From the NCBI RefSeq assembly GCF_020400605.1, contig NZ_JAINRD010000003.1, positions 62,001 through 126,000 of the forward strand: a stretch of DNA of 64,000 nt. The letters are read 5' to 3'. A model generated the notes under the pieces. That model worked only from the letters and a program-made list of their open reading frames with translations, searched no databases and had not been told where the DNA came from. This document shows, piece after piece, positions 58,518-64,000 of the stretch. Numbering within the stretch: the stretch's first letter is position 1; each line of letters starts with the position of its first letter. The stretch is from Streptomyces aculeolatus. Its GTDB lineage: Bacteria > Actinomycetota > Actinomycetes > Streptomycetales > Streptomycetaceae. A program made the position numbers and the translations under genes.

Positions 58518-60923
58518 TCAGACGTCGGGGAGCCGGAGTCGGCGGGACTCACCTGGCTCCACATTTACGGTGCGGTGGGGCAGGACGAGGGTCAGCGGCG
58601 GCTCTGTGGACGGTGGGACGGACACGTGGAGCCGGCCGGCCCGCAGGCCCAGTTCGATGCCTTCGTGCCCGCGGTAGCGCACGCGGAGCACGTACTCGGA
58701 CATCTGCGGCATCGGCACGGGGTCGAGCCACAGCGCGTCCTCGCGCGTCGCCAGCCCGGTCAGGCCGCGCTGGACCATGTCGAGGGTGCCGGCCATCGCG
58801 CCCAGGTGGATGCCCTCACCGGTGGTGCCGCCCTGGATGTCGGCCACGTCGCTGGTGAGCGCTTCCAGGCAGTAGCTCCAGGCCGTGCTTCGGCGGGCGC
58901 GGGCGAGGACCCAGCCGTGCACGAGGCTGGAGAGGGTCGAGCCGTGGCTGGTACGGGCGAGGTAGTAGTCGACGGTGCGGCGCCACAACTCGTCGTCGAA
59001 GCGGTGCCCGAGCCGTCCGAAGACGTCCGCCAGCTCCGCCCGGGAGAAGAGGTAGCCGAGCATGAGGACGTCCGCCTGCTTCGACGCCTGGTAGCGGTTG
59101 ACCGTGTCGCCTTCGGCCTCCAGGATCCGGTCGAGGCGGCGGATGTCGCCGTAGCGGCTCCGGTAGCCGTCCCAGTCGAACTCGGCGAGCGCGCCGTAGC
59201 CCTCGAACTGGCTGATCACGTCGCCGTGGAAGGGCACGTGGAGGGTGCGGGAGACCTCCTCCCAGCGCGCCGTCTCCTCCTTCCCCAGCGCCAGGTGTTC
59301 CGCCAGCTCGCGCCGGCGCGCCTCGGGCAGCCCGGCGAGCAGATCGAGTGCGCGCTCCAGCACCCAGGCGGCGAGGACGTTGGTGTACGCGTTGTCGTCG
59401 AGCCCCGGGCGGGAGGCGTCCGGGTAGGCGTCGTGGTACTCGTCCGGGCCGAGCACCCCGCGGATGCGGTGGCGGCCGTACGCGGGGTCCCAGACGGCGA
59501 GACCGGCGAAGAACCGCGCGATCTCCAGCACCATCTCGGCGCCCCTGCCGTGCAGATACACGGTGTCGCCGGTGGCCTGGCAGTACTGCCAGACGTTGTA
59601 GGCGACAGCCAGCCCCACATGGTGCTGCAGCCGGCTGTGGTCCGGCAGCCAGCGGCGCGAGCGCGGGTTGAGGTGCACCTCCTGGGCCTCCTCGCGGCCG
59701 TCGCTGCCGCTCTGCCAGGGGTACATGGCGCCGCGGTGCCCGGCCGCGGCGGCGGCCCGGCGGGCCGCGGGCAGGCGCCGGTGGCGGTAGTCGAGCAGGG
59801 CGCGGGAGACCTCCGGCAGGTGGAGGTTCAGATAGGGGAGCACGAACAGCTCGTCCCAGAAGACGTGCCCGCGGTACGCCTCGCCGTGCAGGCCGCGCGC
59901 GGGCACCCCGGCGTCCAGCCGGGCGGTGTGCGGGGAGAGGGTCTGCAGCAGGTGGAAGGTGTGCAGCCGCAGGACGGCCCCGGCTTCGCCGGGCACGCAC
60001 AGCTCGCTGCGCTGCCACAGCCGCTCCCAGGCGGCGGAGTGGGACTCCAGCAGGGCCGTGAAGTCCGGGCTCCGGGAGGCGCATGCCCTGGCGGCGGGGA
60101 GCGGGTCGCCGGTCGCCGGGTCCCCCGAGGTGTAAAGGGCCGCGGTCTTCTCGACGACGACGGGCTCCCCCGCCGCCGCACGGACGGTCAGCACCCGTGC
60201 GGCGCGCGAGTCACCGTGCCGCACAGGACGCGAGCCGGTGGAAGCGCCTGTGGTGACCTCGGTACGGGCCGCCAGCGCAATCCGTACACCGGAATTACTG
60301 GTGCGACAGCAAAGCCACACCGTGCCCGGCTCATCGGCGCCGGTGCGGACGCGCGTGAGATGACGCCCGGCGAGGGACCGGTAGCGCTCGACACCGGAGT
60401 TGGTCACGGAGCCGTCCAGCGCGCTCTCGATCTCCAGCGTTCCCGACCAGCCGAGCGGGGTCAACGCGGTACGCAGCGCCGCCAGGTGCGGGCTGCCCAT
60501 GTGCACCAGGCGCTTCTCGGACAGCCCGATCCTGTGCCCCTCGGGGTCGGTGAAGATCGCGCTGCGCTCCAGCACCCCGGTACGCAGCCGCAGGCACAGC
60601 CGGTACGCGGCGGGATCGGCGTCGGCAGTGGTCAGCCAGGGGCCGGGAGCGCCGGTGCGGGGGCGGGCGCGGAAGCGCAGCGGCAGCCAGTTGGGCAGGT
60701 TGACCATGTCCTCGTTCGCGACCCGGCGGCCGGCCACGGTGGAGGTGAGACGGTTGTAGACGCCGGCGGCGTATGTGCCCGGGTAGTGGGTCCCGTCGGC
60801 GGCGGACTCGGCAGCGGCGCCGCGCGTGGCGAAGTAGCCGTTGCCCAGCGTGCAGAGCGCCTCGCGCAGCCGTTCCTGCCGCGGGTCGTAGCCCTCGTAT
60901 GTCCAGGTCCAGTCGTCGCTCAC
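58518..60923 (-). CDS. Glycoside hydrolase family 65 phosphorylase
   Basis: An 801-residue protein. GH65 features: YDPRQERLREALCTLGNGYF at the N-terminus, GHVFWDELFVLPYLNLHLPE, and the catalytic acid Glu495 in GVLGPDEYHDAYPD. DNAYTNVLAAWVLERALDL, YQASKQADVLMLGYLFSR and GTTGEGIHLGAMAGTLDMVQ (phosphate-site region) follow. Members phosphorolyse maltose, trehalose, kojibiose or nigerose to beta-glucose-1-phosphate; which one cannot be told here. The coupled beta-phosphoglucomutase gene (4-nt GTGA overlap) supports phosphorolysis. GTG 60923. Confidence 0.92.
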   Translation of the reverse strand: MSDDWTWTYEGYDPRQERLREALCTLGNGYFATRGAAAESAADGTHYPGTYAAGVYNRLTSTVAGRRVANEDMVNLPNWLPLRFRARPRTGAPGPWLTTADADPAAYRLCLRLRTGVLERSAIFTDPEGHRIGLSEKRLVHMGSPHLAALRTALTPLGWSGTLEIESALDGSVTNSGVERYRSLAGRHLTRVRTGADEPGTVWLCCRTSNSGVRIALAARTEVTTGASTGSRPVRHGDSRAARVLTVRAAAGEPVVVEKTAALYTSGDPATGDPLPAARACASRSPDFTALLESHSAAWERLWQRSELCVPGEAGAVLRLHTFHLLQTLSPHTARLDAGVPARGLHGEAYRGHVFWDELFVLPYLNLHLPEVSRALLDYRHRRLPAARRAAAAAGHRGAMYPWQSGSDGREEAQEVHLNPRSRRWLPDHSRLQHHVGLAVAYNVWQYCQATGDTVYLHGRGAEMVLEIARFFAGLAVWDPAYGRHRIRGVLGPDEYHDAYPDASRPGLDDNAYTNVLAAWVLERALDLLAGLPEARRRELAEHLALGKEETARWEEVSRTLHVPFHGDVISQFEGYGALAEFDWDGYRSRYGDIRRLDRILEAEGDTVNRYQASKQADVLMLGYLFSRAELADVFGRLGHRFDDELWRRTVDYYLARTSHGSTLSSLVHGWVLARARRSTAWSYCLEALTSDVADIQGGTTGEGIHLGAMAGTLDMVQRGLTGLATREDALWLDPVPMPQMSEYVLRVRYRGHEGIELGLRAGRLHVSVPPSTEPPLTLVLPHRTVNVEPGESRRLRLPDV

Positions 60924-61717
60924 GGGTCGAGCAGCTCCGCCGGATCGCGGACCACCAGATGTGCGCCCGACCTGCTCAGGTCCGCAGCGCTCGACCCGGT
61001 TCCGGTGCGGTCCACCCCCACGACCAGAGCGAAGCCGCCGTTCCGGGCGGCTTCGACGCCGGCGAGGGCGTCCTCGACCACCGCGGTCTCGCGTGGTGCC
61101 GCCCGCAGTCGGCGGGCGGCTTCGAGGAAGAGGTCCGGCGCGGGCTTGCCCTTCAGGCCGAGGCGGGCGCTGTCGGCGCCGTCCACCAGGCAGGCGAAGC
61201 AGTCCCGTACACCGGCGCGGAACAGCAGGTCACGGGCGTGCCGGGAGGCGGAGACGGCCCCGCACGGCACGCCGGCCCGACGCAGCCGGTCCAGCAGCCG
61301 CACGGTGCCCGGGTACGCCTCCACACCGTGCTCCGCGAGGTGGGCGGTGAAGGCCGCCTCCTTGGCCGCGGCGACGGCCCGCACGCTGCCGGTGCCCGGG
61401 GGATCCCCGGGCCCGCCGGGCGGCAGGGCCATGCGGCGGGCGGCGAGGAAGGCCGTCGCACCGTCGATGCGGGACCTGCCGTCGACGTACCTCCGGTAGT
61501 CCTCGACGGGGTCGAACGGTCCGCGCAGCGCCGGGTCGGCGGGCGGGTGGGCGCGCAGGGCGGCGTCGAAGGCGAGCTGCCAGGCGGCGGCGTGGACCCG
61601 GGCCGAGTCGGTGATGACGCCGTCGGTGTCGAACACCACGGCGCGCAGGCCGCGCATCCGCGGCACCAGCCCGGACCGGGGCGTGCCGGACGGTTCGCCG
61701 GGGGCAGCCGAGGTCAT
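60920..61717 (-). CDS. HAD-family beta-phosphoglucomutase
   Basis: A 265-residue HAD hydrolase. Motif I is RAVVFDTDGVITDSARVHAA (nucleophile and acid Asp pair), motif II GAVSASRHARD, motif III GLKGKPAPDLFLEAA and motif IV VVEDALAGVEAARNGGF. The cap domain contains DYRRYVDGRSRIDGATAFLA, typical of beta-phosphoglucomutases paired with GH65 enzymes. It turns beta-glucose-1-phosphate into glucose-6-phosphate. ATG 61717 follows GGAGG. First gene of the two-gene unit. Confidence 0.92.
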   Translation of the reverse strand: MTSAAPGEPSGTPRSGLVPRMRGLRAVVFDTDGVITDSARVHAAAWQLAFDAALRAHPPADPALRGPFDPVEDYRRYVDGRSRIDGATAFLAARRMALPPGGPGDPPGTGSVRAVAAAKEAAFTAHLAEHGVEAYPGTVRLLDRLRRAGVPCGAVSASRHARDLLFRAGVRDCFACLVDGADSARLGLKGKPAPDLFLEAARRLRAAPRETAVVEDALAGVEAARNGGFALVVGVDRTGTGSSAADLSRSGAHLVVRDPAELLDP

Positions 61718-61928
61718 CGAATCCGCCTCCTCTCCTGCGTAACGTACGGCCGTCCAGCCACCGCGGCGGGCACCCGCCCGCGAGTGACTGCCCGCAGAAA
61801 CCCAACAACACCTGGATGCCGCCGTCACCGTCGTCCGGACCCGGCCCGAGCCCGGACCGCAGCACCACCACCGAATACACTTTGCCCTGATTGTGTCGCT
61901 TTGCACCAAATCATTTGGGGATGAGGGC

Positions 61929-63614
61929 ATGACTCCCACAGCTCCCGGGGACCGCTTCGACGCCTTTCGCTCGCTGGCCGGCCGGCGCGGACGGCCGGGA
62001 CACCAGTTGCTGGAGTCCCTGGCCAGGACCAGGTCGGGCACGGCAGAAGAGCCCGGAGCCTGGGCCCCGGCGGTCGCCACAGGCCTGGGGCTGCCCGCTG
62101 CCGCCGGGCTCGGGCCGGCGACCTACTACGAGGACCTCGCCACCCCGCACGGGCTCCGTCACGTTCGCGTCTGCACGGCGACGGCATGCTTCGCCGCCCG
62201 GGCCGGACGTCACCTGACGGAGGCGGAGGAGGCGCTGGGCGTCCGTGCCGGCACGGCCTCGCCGGACGGGAGGACATCGCTGCAACCCGTCCGCTGCCTG
62301 GGGTACTGCTACGCAGGTCCCGCAGCGCTCGACGGCGACACCCCCTGCACCGGTCCGACGCTCGCCGGTCAGCTCGCGGGACGCACCCCCGCCCGGGATC
62401 CCGCCGTCCCGGTGGCCGACGACACCGGCGATCCGGTGCTGCTGGGAGGGGCGGTGGCCGGCGATCCGGCATGGCAGGTGTGGCCGCGTATCGTCACCAC
62501 GGGCGCGGCTGACGAGGTTCGGGCGCAGGTGGCCGCGTCCGGGCTGCGGGGCCGCGGGGGCGCTGGTTTCGGGGTGGCCGCGAAGTGGGAGGCGGCCGGC
62601 CTGGCGCCCGGCAGCGTGGTCGTGGCCAACGGGGACGAGGGCGATCCCGGGTCCTACGCCGATCGGCTGCTGATGGAGCGGGACCCGCAGCGGGTGCTGG
62701 AAGGGCTGGCGCTTGCCTGCCTCGCCTGTGCGGCCGAACAGGGTGTGGTGCTGGTGCGCTCGGAGTATCCGCACGCGCTGGCACGGATGCGGGAAGCGGT
62801 CCGGCAAGCCTACGCCGACGGCCACTTCGGGCCGTCGGTGCACGGGACGGACACAGCCCTGCACGTCGTCGTCGTGGCCGGCGCCGGATCGTACGTGGCG
62901 GGTGAGGAGACCGCCCTGATCGCCGGGCTGGAGGGGGACCGGGGCTGCGCCCGGCCGCGTCCGCCCTACCCGACCGATCGCGGTCTGTGGGACGCGCCGA
63001 CGGTGGTGAACAACGTCGAGACTCTTGCCTCCGTCCCGTGGATCGTCGCGCGCGGCGGTGATGCGTACGCGCGCCGCGGGGTGCCGGGCGAGACCGGGAC
63101 GAAACTGGTGTGCCTGTCGGAGCGGTTCGCCCGGCCCGGCGCGTACGAGGTCGAACTCGGTACGTCGCTGCTACGGATCGTCACCGAGCTGGGCGGCGGC
63201 CTCAAGGACGGCGGCGAACCGGCCGCGGTGCAGATCGGCGGACCCCTGGGAGGGTTCCTCGGCCCGGACGATCTGGATGTGCCCCTGACCACCGCCGGCC
63301 TGGCCGCCCGGGGAGCCGCACTCGGCCATGCCGGGCTCGTCGCCTTCGACCGGCACGTGGCCGCGGAGGACGTACTGCGGCACATCTGGCAGTTCGCGGC
63401 GGCGGAGAGCTGCGGCGCCTGCTCTCCCTGCCGCGTGGGCGCGCGCCGCGGCCTGGAGCTGTCCTCCACCGGAATCCCGCCCGGACCGGAATGGGAACGG
63501 CTCGGCCGGCTGCTGGCCGAGGCGAGCCTGTGCGCCTTCGGCCGGCGGATCCCCTCCGCCGTGCACAGCCTTGCCCGTGCCTACGGCAACCGTCCGGCGG
63601 GATGGGCATCGTGA
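61929..63614 (+). CDS. NuoE-NuoF fusion-type diaphorase subunit (HoxF / FDH-beta-like)
   Basis: A 561-residue protein. A short NuoE-like part (about 60-165) has the [2Fe-2S] Cys in RVCTATACFAARAG and VRCLGYCYAGPAA. The NuoF part has GLRGRGGAGFGVAAKWEAA (FMN/NADH), NGDEGDPGSYADRLLMERDP, and the [4Fe-4S] motif ESCGACSPCRVGARRG with a later Cys in EASLCAFG. It moves electrons between NAD(H) and a partner hydrogenase or formate dehydrogenase. ATG 61929 lies just after GAGGG. Upstream are a TACACT element (61875-61880) and the palindrome CCAAA-TCA-TTTGG (61906-61918). The stop overlaps the next gene. Confidence 0.88.
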   Translation: MTPTAPGDRFDAFRSLAGRRGRPGHQLLESLARTRSGTAEEPGAWAPAVATGLGLPAAAGLGPATYYEDLATPHGLRHVRVCTATACFAARAGRHLTEAEEALGVRAGTASPDGRTSLQPVRCLGYCYAGPAALDGDTPCTGPTLAGQLAGRTPARDPAVPVADDTGDPVLLGGAVAGDPAWQVWPRIVTTGAADEVRAQVAASGLRGRGGAGFGVAAKWEAAGLAPGSVVVANGDEGDPGSYADRLLMERDPQRVLEGLALACLACAAEQGVVLVRSEYPHALARMREAVRQAYADGHFGPSVHGTDTALHVVVVAGAGSYVAGEETALIAGLEGDRGCARPRPPYPTDRGLWDAPTVVNNVETLASVPWIVARGGDAYARRGVPGETGTKLVCLSERFARPGAYEVELGTSLLRIVTELGGGLKDGGEPAAVQIGGPLGGFLGPDDLDVPLTTAGLAARGAALGHAGLVAFDRHVAAEDVLRHIWQFAAAESCGACSPCRVGARRGLELSSTGIPPGPEWERLGRLLAEASLCAFGRRIPSAVHSLARAYGNRPAGWAS

Positions 63615-64000
63615 AGTCGGCCGGGCAGTTCACGGTCGACGTCGACGGCGTCGCCGTCGAGGTGCTCCCGGGTGCCTCCCTGCTCACGGCGACGCGGGCG
63701 GCGGGAACCGACCTGCCCGCACTCTGCTCCGACGACCGGATCAGCCCGGCCGGGTCCTGCCGCACGTGCCTGGTGAGTGCCGACGGGCGGACCGTGGCGG
63801 CCTGCGTGACCCCGGCCTCGCCGGGCATGCGCGTCCAGACCGGCACCGACGGCCTCCGGCGCGTGCGCCGGGACGCGGTGGCCCTCATCGCCTCCGCGCT
63901 GCCGGCCCGCGCGCTGGCGGAGGGCAACCCCAGCGAACTGGCGCACGTCTGCCGGTCGATGGGTCTCGGTCCCGAGACGGCCCGGGGCGCCGGGGGCCAA
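63611..64000 (+). CDS. [2Fe-2S] ferredoxin-domain subunit (NuoG / HoxU / FdhA-like), 3'-truncated
   Basis: The frame is open from GTG 63611 (GTGA overlap with the NuoEF stop) to the window end: 130 residues seen. The N-terminal domain VDVDGVAVEVLPGASLLTATR is ferredoxin-like, with cluster Cys in ALCSDDRISPAGSCRTCLV and VAACVTP. This is how NuoG, HoxU and NAD-dependent formate dehydrogenase alpha subunits begin. The remainder, which would decide between hydrogenase and formate dehydrogenase, lies outside. Confidence 0.85.
   Translation, partial: MKSAGQFTVDVDGVAVEVLPGASLLTATRAAGTDLPALCSDDRISPAGSCRTCLVSADGRTVAACVTPASPGMRVQTGTDGLRRVRRDAVALIASALPARALAEGNPSELAHVCRSMGLGPETARGAGGQ

Noticed and set aside
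58026..61499. 1157-codon plus-strand frame opposite GH65 and phosphoglucomutase
   Set aside because: The minus-strand proteins have complete catalytic motifs; this frame has none.

Overview
The window is chromosomal DNA from a very high-GC actinomycete, most likely Streptomyces or a close relative. Many genes start with GTG or TTG, adjacent genes commonly overlap by 4 nt (ATGA or GTGA), twin-arginine signal peptides occur, and several gene families (a second partial nuo cluster, IS607-type TnpB, WXG-type substrates, VanW-like and WGR proteins) are typical of that group. I see no rRNA, tRNA or CRISPR array.

Layout. 1-3965: 3' part of an Rhs polymorphic toxin and its coupled immunity-gene candidate. 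4004-8481: a lipoprotein, a hotdog thioesterase, a TAT-exported protein of unknown function and a secreted GH29 fucosidase with a PA14 domain; the last two have candidate palindromic operators. 8532-22569: a 16-gene minus-strand catabolic unit. It holds an NitT/TauT-type ABC importer, a creatininase-like amidohydrolase, a LigAB class III extradiol dioxygenase, an ACMSD-like decarboxylase, an FCD-GntR regulator, an isochorismatase-like hydrolase and a full oxalocrotonate-branch lower meta-cleavage pathway ending in pyruvate and acetyl-CoA. A 28-bp AT-rich near-palindrome overlaps its promoter. This is the best candidate for an undescribed system. Its gene content resembles the 2-aminophenol / 3-hydroxyanthranilate routes, but the substrate cannot be read from sequence.

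22713-26207: CcdA-like, DsbA-like and a GCPVC membrane protein, a small secreted protein and a NADAR protein. 26306-29476: a TAT-exported beta-propeller amidohydrolase. 29690-31622: CsoR-type operator with copZ, then a BlaI/M56-peptidase pair. 31623-32273: an intergenic stretch with a possible 47-residue ORF and five consecutive perfect hairpins, followed by a VanW-family protein. 34047-42490: a second, incomplete complex I cluster (NuoA, H, J, K, L, M, N) with a histidine-rich protein that looks like a degenerate NuoB-NuoD fusion; NuoE, F, G and I are absent here.

42616-47736: a cassette running from a WXG-like protein through a T7SS-substrate-like protein and two unknowns to a SUKH-domain protein. 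47911-48768: a DMT transporter. About 48800-51120: an IS607-family element with a serine recombinase TnpA and a TnpB nuclease lacking the usual zinc ribbon. 51232-52683: a WGR/beta-propeller protein. 52819-64000: an island resembling DevR/DosR-type hypoxia or dormancy regulons. It has two universal stress proteins, two CBS-BON proteins, a DevR-like regulator with a DevS-like kinase, a GH65 phosphorylase with beta-phosphoglucomutase, and the start of a NuoEF-type diaphorase operon that runs off the window.
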